DNA of 64,000 bases from assembly GCF_012489685.1 (NCBI RefSeq), contig NC_080042.1, positions 62,605,633 through 62,669,632 of the forward strand, written 5' to 3'. Within the stretch, counting starts at the first letter, position 1; the number at the start of each line of letters is the position of its first letter. A program made the translations under genes and the position numbers. This stretch comes from Lotus japonicus (taxonomy: Eukaryota > Streptophyta > Magnoliopsida > Fabales > Fabaceae). This document shows, piece by piece, positions 46,239 through 57,077 of this stretch. The notes beneath the pieces were generated by a model. That model saw only the letters and a list, made by a program, of their open reading frames with translations. It had not been told where the DNA came from and searched no databases.

Positions 46239-46595
46239 TTCTATTGATTGTGTGAACCATTTACATCCACATTGGAGCCTGCGCGCCCATATCATTTTAT
46301 CGTCGAATCATTGTGGGCTTATATAAGACACTTTCGCCTTATTTCTAAGTCTTAGTGTCTTGTGGGCTTGTGGTCTGATATGGGCGAACCAGGTTAACGT
46401 GTAATTGGGCTAACCAATATTCTGTACTTAATGGGTCGGGTCACCCATGGTCTATTCAGACTAAAACCCAAGCTATAAATAAAAGGCACCACCCAAGCGG
46501 TGGGGGACCTATCATTTTACGCATTTTCTTAGTTTTTCGTTACTTCGCTTGCTCTCAATTTGATTAGCCTAAGTCTGAGGTTCCATACCGGAATA
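46239..46595 (+). repeat. Unit C LTR, right part, and right end of the Tat-like element
   Basis: Continues the LTR interrupted at 29484. It keeps the full LTR end (TCTGAGGTTCCATACCGGAA plus TA), which units A and B lack, and is followed by GGGTT. Confidence 0.85.
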
Positions 46596-46904
46596 GGGTT
46601 GAAGCACCCTTGTGCTTCTTTTTAATTTTATTTGGCCTATAAAAAAGAACTAACACAAGGGCAATTATGAAATTAATGTGACTGCTTGTTCCACTAGCAC
46701 TCACTAAACTCCAACTCCTATAAATTCCATCAATGTGAACGCTATAACTACAGAAATATAGACATTAACTTGATAGTATAGTCTAGTGTAACAATAAGGT
46801 TTTTGTTTTTTCAGATAAAAATTAACATGCCTTATTGAGAGTTTTGGAGGAAAAGGAATGAGAGGACATAGTTTTGTTTTTAAATAAATAGTATCTAATT
46901 TAAT

Positions 46905-47100
46905 GATACGAGTATGATTTCTATAATCATACCCCCACGCGATCAAATAGCTCGTGTTATATACTAAAATGCTTGGTGATGAGTTTGGAACTGCTTCAAA
47001 CATCAAAAGCAAGATGAATCGACAGTCTGTGCTTGGTGCAGTCAAATGTGCTCAGTGGTGGGTTAAGCTTTATAAAAGGCTTGTGTTGTATATTGGCACA
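46905..47100 (+). pseudogene. eRF1 (translation release factor 1) pseudogene fragment
   Basis: Reading [18 protein letters not shown], then after a frame change [20 protein letters not shown] followed by VLGAV, matches the N-terminal domain of eukaryotic release factor 1 near its start. The similarity fades through [12 protein letters not shown]. eRF1 recognises stop codons in the ribosomal A site. Here only about 60 residues remain, with a frameshift near 46965 and small gaps, and without introns across the match. It is therefore likely a processed or captured fragment. It lies just right of the nested element. Confidence 0.8.
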
Positions 47101-47229
47101 AAATTTGAAAGCTCTATTAAAAGCCATATTATCATGTGAAGTTGAGAGGGCGCGACCTCAAGTTGATCCACTACTTGGATTTCAAACTTCGTAAACGAAA
47201 GTTGTACGCCCAACACAACAAACATGTAG

Positions 47230-47769
47230 TCGTATTAAACGCATATGAAGTGATCTTGGTCGAACGGCTGTTCGCATATTTGGTTGTGTAGGACTGGATT
47301 TTCTATAACTCAATGTCTCGAGTACCTTTTCTTGATAGGATCAAACAAGACTCATTCCCTTCCTTAAAGTTAGACCTAACACATAACACATTGGCGTTTG
47401 GAGCAGATGACTAGACCTAGAGATAGGTGTAGCCAATCAAAGCAATCGCCATCGGGCGGGCACTAGTATATAAGGGAACTGGGTCTCGCTACTCTCGGCC
47501 CAGTTAGCCCAAATAGGATTAAGAATTAGGGTATCTACCCTATAAAAAGGAATTCTTGTACCATGTAAAGGGACTTTTGACCTTTATCTAAAAACGGCTA
47601 GGTTATCACTTCACCCTACTTCTGCTACGTTTGGGGCCTATACCCATTTTGAATGTTCATTCTAGAACACGCATATGGATTGATCGAACCCATATGGGGA
47701 TGAAAAACCTTCTTTGAAGTCAAGTCGTTGAAGTCCATTGTGGGATCAAAAAATTTCTTTGAAGTCTAT
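47230..47769 (+). repeat. LTR-like promoter remnant
   Basis: TATATAAGGGAAC near 47466 and CTATAAAAAGGAATTC near 47541 sit in a block resembling U3/R sequence of plant Ty3/gypsy LTRs. Ends are not resolved. Confidence 0.3.
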
Positions 47770-48172
47770 TGGATCAAGCGCTTACCACTACGCTAAAAGC
47801 AATTGTTGTTGGTGAGGGCGCAACTATATTTCCTTATAATACAGAGTACTCAAGGGTCTGTGATATTAAGCGCTGTGGGGTGAGATGTTAAACTCATCGA
47901 ATCCTAAGGGTGACGCTGGATTAATAAATCCAACAATCTTCTCCCCCCCCCCCCTCCGTGTTAGCCGGGGGATTCAAACCCATGACCTTGCTCTGATACC
48001 ACTTATTGGATCAAGCGCTTACCACTACGCCAAAAGCAATTGTTGTTAGTGAGGGCGAAAATATATTTCCTTATAGTATAGAGTACTCAAGGGTCTGCAA
48101 TATTAAGCGTCGTGTGGTGGGATGTTAAGCCCATCGAATGCTAAAGGTGACACTGGATTAATAAATCCAACA
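47770..48172 (-). mobile_element. TRIM (terminal-repeat retrotransposon in miniature)
   Basis: Two 166-bp terminal repeats (47770-47935 and 48007-48172) with TGTTGGATT..TTGATCCA ends on the minus strand enclose 71 bp. The interior starts with a perfect Met-tRNA primer site (TGGTATCAGAGC) and ends in a poly-G purine tract (47941-47957 region). There is no coding capacity. A clean target duplication is not seen; AAGT-type sequence on both sides is suggestive only. Confidence 0.88.
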
Positions 48173-48437
48173 AAGTTCATTGTGAGATAGGCCATAAGGA
48201 AATCGAACCTCCAAGAACTACGTAAAGGGAACGTCTGATACAAGTAGAGTGGGCTTCCACGTCAACCTAGCAGATGAATCCCCAAGTCCCTGGGAATGTA
48301 ACAAGAGTGGAGATAATAACCTCTTCGCCAGATTCACTCCATACCAATAGCTCCAAAGAAGTTAACTGCATATAAAAAGAAGCTAAACGAATATTACATT
48401 CAAAAGGCTCTTAAAACTCTCCCGATAAAGCCATCAA

Positions 48438-48695
48438 CTAATTATTTCTGTTTTCTTCCAACGAACCCGAGTCCTCAGCTAACAAAGAGCCACCGACAAC
48501 CCCAATAGGATCTATCTTCACCCCACCTCTCTTCTCATACTTTCTTGGTCTTCCCCTAGGCCTCAGATAACCAACCCCACCAACAGATGTCTTCATCCCC
48601 CTCCCCTTTAGCTTCTTTGGACGACCACGCCCTCTCTTTGAAACCCCTATGTTATCCAAACCTGTAGGGTGAAGTGCCACCTCAGGCTCAACAAC
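48438..48695 (-). pseudogene. AT-hook protein fragment
   Basis: The open frame contains two AT-hook cores, KRGRGRPKK and RPRGRPRKY, which bind the minor groove of AT-rich DNA. It ends SGSLEENRNN. There is no ATG; the frame enters from a stop just right of 48700 through VVEPEVALHPTGLDN. It is likely a last exon or captured piece of a longer gene. I cannot name the parent. Confidence 0.6.
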
Positions 48696-48709
48696 TAGGC
48701 TCCCATCTT

Positions 48710-49264
48710 ATAAATGTTTTTACTATATATATTATTTGAAAATATTTTCTAAAAAATTAGACATAATATAAAATTTAAACACGACAGTGTTATTATAGTA
48801 AGAACGTGTTATTTAATTTACAAATAGATTAAAATACTAAATATTTGATTAAAATAATTAATTCCTGCTATTTATCTAGTGAATTTAAATTATTTATTTA
48901 AAGTTTATCAAAGAATGTGTCAACGTCATAATTTAAAATTATCATGGGTTATTCATCTTTCTCTTTCGATTTTTTTCTTTTCATATCCATATGAAGTTTC
49001 TACATAGAATTTGAATGTTTCAATAAAAATATTTATGTTCAAGATAAAATATTAATTTATTTATCTATACTCATGATTATAAATAAGACACATGTAATTC
49101 ATATTGAAAAATATGAAGGTTGTTCATATAATTTGCATGTTTCAATACAAAATTATTTCGAAGAGAAAATTTTAACTTATTTACTAATTTCCATGACTAT
49201 AAATAAGACATCTAGTTTATATGACTATCACAGAAAATGTGTGTTCTTTTGTTATATATAGTTA
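48710..49264. other. AT-rich intergenic with a local duplication
   Basis: ATGATTATAAATAAGACA and CATGACTATAAATAAGACAT near 49071 and 49191 begin similar blocks about 120 bp apart. No gene was seen. Confidence 0.5.
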
Positions 49265-49278
49265 CTAGTATTTTTTTA

Positions 49279-49295
49279 CCCGTGTGATGCACGGG
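49279..49295 (-). terminator. Helitron 3' hairpin
   Basis: Stem CCCGTG/CACGGG with a 5-base loop, 10 bases before the CTAG end. In Helitrons this hairpin marks the end of rolling-circle transfer. Confidence 0.8.
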
Positions 49296-52200
49296 GATAT
49301 TCATTTTTTTGTGTGTTTTTTTAAATCTGTGTTATTTTTTAAAGATTTAATTTTTTTATTTTAGATTTAAGAAATCATTAATTTCCAAGGTTTTCTTAAT
49401 GAATGTTTGTTTTTTATCCTTTCTTTTGGCGATTGTAAATCTAAAATTATGTTGCATAATTTGTTAAAATCTTATACTAATTGAAGGATTAATGGAATGC
49501 AAATAAAAATTTAAAAAAATGTGGGTTATTGTTCAAAACAAACCAAAAAGACACATGGGTGGGCATAAATAAAGAAGAAAAAAAGTTACCCATAGAAGAG
49601 ATTTATGGAAAATTAGTACTTGGAGGATATTTCAAATGAAATATTAAAAATTATTAATTTGTTAACGATGACTTTAACTATATAATCATTATACATATTA
49701 ATTAATTAGTAATTATTTAAATAAAAATAAACTTAGTTTAAAAAAAATCGAGATAAATAAAAGAAGAATGTAACATGATATTGTTAGAAGGTCTGAAAAA
49801 CCGTCAAATAGAATTTAAGGGATGAAAAAAAACATATTGTTTGCTCATTCAAGAAAAAGCTATTAGAGGCCCTAATTTAAATGACAACATATTTTTTGAA
49901 AGTATAAATGACAACATTGACATTGATAATAATGCTTATTGGATTCGATTGGATTCAATAGCAGGGGAAAAAATAGCGGGAACATTATAAGAGAGTGGTT
50001 CACCCAAAATATTTAACGGTCAAATAATCTCTAGCAACCTCAAATCCTGAGCATCATTCTTCTTCTTCTAACAACAGTTTCAATTTCAACGGAATACTAA
50101 TGACTATGTTGTAAGCATCATCCAAAACTGGCGTTTCCATAAGGATGTTAGGTCCTCATATGTTATGCTTTGGTGATGTAATTTCATAATAGCTAACCAT
50201 TAAAATAATTGCATTAATTTTTTCAGTTACTCAAAATATAAGTTTGAATTTCAATCTTTTACTTCAGTTTAAATTTGATTAAATTTTTCCTAAAACGGTT
50301 TCCATAGTATTAAAGTTCAATTTACTATGCTTCGATTGAAAAACAACTATTGAATCACAAAAGGACAACCAAAACACAGTATATTATGGACTAAAGATAC
50401 CATGTTTATAGTAGTAGCAACACCATTTCAAAAATCCAAAAACTAAATGATAACCAACCTAAAAAATGTTAAGGAAACAAACTTTTCCTAGAGGAGAATT
50501 TCATAAGGTTGTTGCTCAAATTACACAATGCATGGACATAAATTAAAACCAAAGCTGCTTCACCATCATTTGACCTTCGTGTTGAATTTTTTGAGGTTCC
50601 AGGCTGTCCTATGTTTGAATTTATCTACACCATGCATGGACATAATAAGATTACAAATGATATTAGCTTTAAAATATATTACAAAGAGGTAAATAAAGAG
50701 GGAATGTATTTTTATGTTTAAAATGACAGTTAACTAAATAGGGCACTCCACAACATGGAATTAAAATAGCACAACATTAGAAAACAAACATGAAAAACAG
50801 GAGGACAACAAGTTTCAAAGCAATAGCAAAATAGCAAGCTTAAGAATTGGTAGATCTTAGGTTTCTCATCTCTAAGATCTCTTAATTTTTTTTTGTTAAA
50901 AAATAAGAATTTGATTTAGACGTTAGGACAAAAAACCAAAAGCAAGGAAAAAATAACAGCCAAACCATATGCAAAAGAAGCTACAATTTTTTATTCATAA
51001 TTTACATAGGGATTAAAGAACCTGAATAAGAAGAAAAATAAAGTCCATTACTCACAAAGAAGAAGTAGAAGATGAAAAAGCCGTAAACAGAGAGGGTGAG
51101 AAGAAGAAAATATGTGGAAGGCAGAGAAGATAAAGAGATTGACAAAGAGAGACCAATCTTCACCTTTCTTCAATGACTCAAGTAATTATTTCAAAATTCA
51201 GGGGGTAATTGGAATCTAATACAATATCTTCACAATATCTTTATAAAAGTGGTTATCTTCAGGGCACCTTTCCAATCAAATGATCCTAAGAAGCTACTTC
51301 AGCAGCTCCATTTGCTGCAAAGGCACCTAAAGAACCACTCCTATTAGTGACCAAGCTTCTATTAGTAACACCTATAGAAGGGAACTCTATGGACATCATT
51401 CAGGGTGCAGTAGTGGCTGTAAATATCTCTCAATTGTAGAATATTGAGATTAAGATTTTCAAATGAGGATTACAGGTTATGGTTCTGTAAGAGTTAGAGT
51501 GGGAATGAGAACTCCTAAAAAAAGAAACACTTTGTGGATTAAGTTTGAATTTGGATCCACTAAACTTAACATGAATAAAATATATTTCTAAAGTATAAAC
51601 TGTCTCCAGCTATATTATGTTCCAAAGAAGCCTCAGAAACATGGAAGATGAGTTCACATATTAAATAAGTTTCTAAAGAGGAAAAAGAATTTTTGAAGTG
51701 AACAACCAATTGTACTCTCTGACTGTATATTAAAAAATTATGCAATAAATTTTGGTTAAAAAAGGGTTTCAATGACTGTAATGCAAGATGATGCAGATTA
51801 TTACATAGCAGAGTTCTTTTGGTGAATAGATTACTGAACAGGTTTTAGCTAACAAAACAACAAAATCTTTCTTCTACTTTCAACCTGGTTTGAGAAGTGT
51901 TTCAGGTCTCATTCTTCTATTAACATTTTTAACAGCCTGCTCAAACTAATTGGTGTTAAATAGTGTGGAATATTAGCCCAACAACCACACAGACAAAATT
52001 GAAGTTCTTCATGTTCCCTTAAGAATCATCATTTAGTCCAGAAAGAAACGTCAGCCATCACTTACTCAAGACAAAGCTGATCATGAAATGCTTTTATAAA
52101 GTCTTATGGTATCCTTGTAACTATTTCGTCCAAACCTCAACATGTGTTACTAACATTTCTATTGAAAGAACGGAACTCTTTTCATTTAAAACAATATGCA

Positions 52201-53149
52201 TTTCAACCAATATAGGAAAATAGCAGAATGCATATAGGGAGCTTAAAAGAATTGGAATAACCAAAAAGAAGGGGGAAACATAGTAACGAAAGCTTGGATC
52301 ACTTTCACAACTCACTGTCTTCATGTACTTATTTGAGAACTTCAGAAGAGTAGGATAAATAAATAAAAAAGGTAAGAGCAATAACCTGTTTTCACTTGAT
52401 GATGTTGACAGACCTCATTTTAGATTCAAAACAGAAGATGTCATTTTACTTTTTAGCAGATAATGAATTGGTGATTCTTTATGGATGTTTTGGCAAAGAT
52501 CCAGTTCTTAGTTTACGAAAAACTCTAAACTCTGAAGAAATACCCATCATTCACAAAAGACATCAGCAATCCAAACCAATTTTCCCTAAATAAAGGTGGC
52601 TACAGGAATATGAATTTGACCAAACTAAAATGCAAGAAATTCATCATACAATTCACCAGCTACTTTAAGTTAAAATTTTAACCAATAAAAAGAACTTTTA
52701 TATAAATCAGGATCAGGATAAAAGAAATAGATCAAAGCAATGATCTTAATTCTTTATCACCAACCTAAACACAAATCCCAAAATTAAAATGGTGGTAAGT
52801 TCTTCTATGATTAGCAGTTTGCTCCTAAAAAGCTACATATCCTAAATGAATTTAAATGTATCATGATAAAGAAGGTACATGTTTAATGCGCATCAACTTC
52901 TTAGATCAAACATAATCAAAATTTCTACAGAACCCTTGCAAGCCATTGAAATTTGGTCTTCTGATTTTCCACCCCTTGCATAATCATATACCTTTCTGTT
53001 CTAATAAAGAAATACCTTCTAACCAGGATCTGTAATGAAAACTTGAATGAAGCCCAACAATGAAAATTCCAGAACAACTACATGAGGGCATAGAAGAAAA
53101 AGGGTCGAAAGAGGAAGGTGGGAAAAAGAAAGTACAGAGAAGGGAGGAG

Positions 53150-53490
53150 AAGATTGTTCTTACCGGATTGAAGATGGAGCTGCTTAGCCTGTTACAAATC
53201 AAACATAAAAAAAAAAGTGAGGAATTCCAGAAAACGAAAGTCCAAATTTGTAATGCAAACACGTAATCAGGAGTTTGTAGCAAGTGAAAGATGTTCCGAC
53301 ATCCAAAAGTTTAGAACGATGAAAGGGAGGCATAAAATAAAATGGGTTGAAAGGAGAAGGTGGGAGAAAGGAAGTAAGGAGAAGATTGTGCTTACCGCAT
53401 TGAAGATCGGAGCTCCCCAGCCTCTGTGTTCCTGTCGACGGGCCCTGCAACCTCCGTGGTTTGAACCGCTTTGCACGGGGATCCATCTCA
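53150..53490 (-). other. Possible exon and repeated splice-donor block inside the Helitron
   Basis: The minus strand has ATG at 53488 reading MDPRAKRFKPRRLQGPSTGT and RLGSSDLQ, then a GTAAGC donor near 53396. About 230 bp on, a related block (GCTCCATCTTCAATCCGGTA) again meets a GTAAGA donor near 53164. This could be a captured first exon and its duplicate. I do not recognise the protein. Confidence 0.4.
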
Positions 53491-53793
53491 GGTTGTGAAG
53501 CAGATAAGTAGAGAAAATAAGAACTTGAGAAGAGCGAAAGGGTGGAAGAAAGAAAAGCAGCAAACCTGAAGCGTTGCAAAATCAGAAACGGAAGATAAGC
53601 AAAACGGTAGAAGAAAGATAGCAGTAAATTTCAAGCGTTGCATCAAAGTTTTGTACGGCTAGGATTGAATCTTTGGAAGATAAGCTGGAGTTTTACTAAA
53701 ATACCGATGCTAAAAATTAGATGGTAGTGCATTGAATTGTGGAATTCCAAAGTTACCCTCCAGGCTGCACAAACTCTCCCTTTATATAGTTTA

Positions 53794-53820
53794 TAGATAG
53801 ATAGATAGATAGATAGATTA
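53794..53820. repeat. GATA microsatellite
   Basis: About six copies of GATA at the Helitron 5' border. Confidence 0.9.
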
Positions 53821-56332
53821 TCTAACTCAAAGAATGTCATGTTTAAAGGTTATTTGGTGCTCATTTTTTTAAATATATATAAAGAAAATTAGTTTCAAAT
53901 AGAATATTTTGAAGTATTTAAAAATTATCTTAAACACCGAAAAAGATAAATATTTTTTTTCATTTTACTTATTATTTAAATAATTTAATTTTAAGTTAAA
54001 GATCATATTTTGTTAACATCTATTTAGTTGAGGTGGGTGAAAGATATATTTTTAATGAGAATGAGGCTTTGTATTATTCCCACAATTAAACCTTTACAGA
54101 GTAAGTATATTTTATGCAAATATATGTTGTAATTTTTGTTTTTTTTAATTGAAGTTGTAATTACAGTTTCAAATATATGTCACTCTAAGACCTGGATTTA
54201 CAGAACAAGTTAATTTCCGACTCACGCGTAGAATCAGTGTAAGCGTGACAGGAGTTTGATGTTTGAGAAAGATCAATGAAGAAGAAAGTTCAGGAATTGC
54301 TTGAGGATTGTTTCGTAGTCGTTGTAGGAATTAGTGCGAGTCGTCCGCACACCTGCCTTATGGCGAGAGTGTCCAGAATAGGCTAATTTCGCTTTTAGAG
54401 CAACGTATTAAGTAAGATTTCGAATCCTTGGAGAATTTAAAGGTTTTCTTTATTTTTCCTTCGACCAGCGTTTCATTTCGGAACCCTGGACTGTACGCAC
54501 GAAAGTATTCACTTTTCGGAAGTCCGACGACGCTAATTTCTTTGCTTCGAAACCCTAAATTCAAGCGCTGGATGAAGACTTTTTCTATTCGGGACTTCTA
54601 ACGAAGTTTCCGTCCGCGTAGCCAAATTTGTTTCGATGTTTCCAATCTTTCTTCAGAAGGAAGTTTTGTCGTCTGACCATCACAGCAAAAAGTAGTTTTT
54701 CGGGACAGATTAACTTACACCGATTTTGGGATTTTAGATATCGTTTTTCCCAAATGTCAGAGATTTGTTTTGAGTTCTGGAATTCTGACGCCGGAATCTC
54801 TCCTAGAATTCATCGGTGAATGTGCTGCAAAAATCGGAATCGCAAAATTTTCATTTTCCCGCGATTTCACCTGCCTATAAATAGTTGAAAAATCCAAAAT
54901 ATCTTCATTTTCTTCACATTGGGGACGCGGTTCAAGGAGAGGAGAGGAGAGGAGATTTCGCCGAAACTCGACCGATCTTCGCGCAGTTCGTTCCTACTTC
55001 AAGGTATCGAGGTAACTAGCTTGATTCTTACCTCTGATCGCTGTTTCTACTGCGTTTCTTTAGTCGTTTCTGTGCTCAAAGTTTTGAGCTTTTTGTAAAA
55101 CTGTCTGTTTTTCCTGATTTCTCTGTTGGGGTTTGTTCTCTACGTGCCCAAGAGCCTAAAACCTCCGTCAGTATTCGCCGATTGTGATCGAGTTGTCCAG
55201 GATCTGAAAAACTGATTCAAAACTCTTTTGTCGCACATTTCAAAACTTTACTGTCGAAAAGTCGTAATTTGACTTCGGGCCTTTAGGATTAGTTGTCACG
55301 GATGTCGTTAGGATCATTGCTGTCAAATTTGTTTTCCGAACTGATAACTTTGAAGTTTTGAGCTTTTATTTTGGACCAAAACGCCCCTGAACAACCGTAT
55401 TTTGATCCGATCGTCCGAAAATTGTTCCGACAATTTCTTTGCCTTAGTTTTACCCTAAAACTACCTTGTAAACATATTTGATCGAAGAAAAAGAGCCGGA
55501 GCTCTTTTTCCTTTTTGGCCGAGAGCTTGTAGTGTTGGGGGGGGAGGGGAGTTTTCGTTTTCGAAAACTTGTCTTTTCGTATCCGATTGTTGTATTCTGA
55601 AGCTTTAATGCTTTGTCTATCGTTAATTGGCTGTATTGCGATCGAACTAATCGATTTTGTTTGGATTCTGCTTTGTTTTCTCCGATGTTCAGTTGAAGGA
55701 ACTTTGGGAGTTTCAGAGCATTTGTGTGAAGGAGATTTCGAACACGAGGCTGGAGCAGCTCGAGGTTAGGGCAACTTACTATTAACTATGACTGCATGAT
55801 AGGCGTCGATAAATTCGACTTATGCTTTACTTTGATATTGATTATGATGATGAATTAATGTTATGATGTTTTCCATAACTTATGATGTTGAGATGTTATT
55901 GAATTGTGCGTTTTGACGCGACTTCGGAGTGGGGATTCATTGATCTGGTGATCTTTGATATTTCGGGTTGGATGAACAACCCTAGGCAAGTTCAAACTTG
56001 AGTTTTGAGACTTAGCCATTTGTTCGTATTCTTAGACTTTTCCCGGGAAATTTCTTTTGGGTGGTTGGTCTTTGGAAACTTAGAATGATTAGACTTTCGA
56101 AAAATAGAGACTTTGGGAAACTTAGACTTTGAGAAATAAACTCATAACCTGATTAATTCAATTCGAAACATTTTTATTAACGAATAAATATAGGGAACCT
56201 AAAGGAGAAAATAATTGCGAAAGACAGGGAAAAGTCGACTTTTGTTGTGGGTTTTGGAATTGGGGAAAGCCACTGAGTTGAGCTACGGTGATGATTGAAA
56301 GTCACCGAGTACTCTAGTACTCTTGTTATTCG

Positions 56333-56694
56333 GGTTGTGTTGTATTGACCGACGCTAACTCTGGGTTTGGACTTTGGGTTTTGTTGTTGGAGTTGTGTTG
56401 TATTGACCGACACTAAACTCCCGAGTACTTTAGTACTCTTGTTGTTTGAGTTGTGTTGTATTGATCGACACTAACTCTTGGGATTTGTTATTCGAGTTGT
56501 GTTGTATTGACCGACACTAACTCTGGGTTTTGGGTGTTGGGGTTGTGTTGTATTGACCGACACTAACTCCGAGTCATGTTGTATTGACTGACACTGACTC
56601 TGGCTTTGATTTTGGGTTTGTCATTGGAGTTGTGTTGTATTGACCGACACTAACTCCGAGTTGTGTTGTATTGACCGACACTAACTCTTGGGTT
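56333..56694 (+). repeat. Minisatellite of about 30-bp core units
   Basis: About eight copies of GTTGTGTTGTATTGACCGAC followed by ACTAACTC, separated by 5-45-bp spacers built around GGGTTTTGG. The spacing is irregular, so this is a dispersed-core minisatellite rather than a strict tandem array. Confidence 0.85.
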
Positions 56695-56757
56695 CTTGAT
56701 ATTGGGTTTTGGGCTAAACACTTGTGTTGTGAGGACGATTCGATGTTTGGTTCACCT

Positions 56758-56929
56758 GGTGAATAACGGGAATGGTTCACCAATGCATCATTTGGTGAAT
56801 AACGGGAATGGTTCACCGATGCATATTCGACAAGGAACGGGAATGCTTTGTCGAGGATGAATAACGGGAATGGTTCATCCATAGTGAAGAACGGGAATGC
56901 TTCACTAGTGGCGAACGGGAACGCGTCAC
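56758..56929 (+). repeat. Array of six hairpins with a shared loop and changing stems
   Basis: Hairpins at 56758-56781, 56794-56817, 56828-56853, 56855-56880, 56882-56907 and 56908-56929 all present AACGGGAAYG in the loop. Stems differ: GGTGAA/TTCACC (twice), CGACAAGG/CTTTGTCG, GGATGAA/TTCATCC, TAGTGAAG/CTTCACTA and GTGGCG/CGTCAC. Pairing is kept in each, with two G-U pairs. The last three are back to back. Confidence 0.85.
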
Positions 56930-57039
56930 AATTATCCAGATCATATTGATTGCATTTCACGCATACATTCATTCTGACTGGAATTGTGTGCTGTTTGATT
57001 TATTGAAGCATTGTTAGAGCCAATAACATGCTAGGATTA

Positions 57040-57077
57040 TTCATATATATATATAATGACATATATATATATATATC
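57040..57077. repeat. AT microsatellite
   Basis: Two short (TA)n runs near 57043-57052 and 57060-57076. Confidence 0.85.

Larger units (their letters stand above)
20501..46595. mobile_element. Tat-like Ty3/gypsy derivative with inverted, outward-facing LTR ends
   Basis: GGGTT occurs at 20496-20500 and 46596-46600. The left end (TGTTCCGGTATGG) is the reverse complement of the right end (CCATACCGGAATA, one change from CCGGAACA), so both ends are the same LTR terminus. Each side reads outward as ORF (antisense), polypurine tract, then LTR. The left arm (20501-22347) is inverted relative to the right arm (from 24306). Between them is the only long copy of the ORF. To the right are two further tandem units. 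Without the nested SIRE-like insertion the element is about 9.3 kb. No gag, protease, RT or integrase was seen. A PF04195-like ORF in antisense next to the 3' LTR is known from Tat elements, which is the basis of the family call. Confidence 0.7.
49265..53797 (-). mobile_element. Non-autonomous Helitron
   Basis: On the minus strand it starts TCTATAAACTATATAAAGGG at 53797 and ends CTAG at 49265. A 6-bp-stem hairpin (CCCGTG, loop CATCA, CACGGG; 49279-49295) lies 10 bases before CTAG. The flanks are A and T, the Helitron insertion rule. The 4.5-kb interior has no Rep or helicase frame. A GATA microsatellite touches the 5' end, so that end could be off by four bases. Confidence 0.8.

Noticed and set aside
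56758..56929. CRISPR-like array
   Set aside because: Plant DNA; the constant part is a 10-base loop and the variable parts are self-complementary stems, not spacers between direct repeats.
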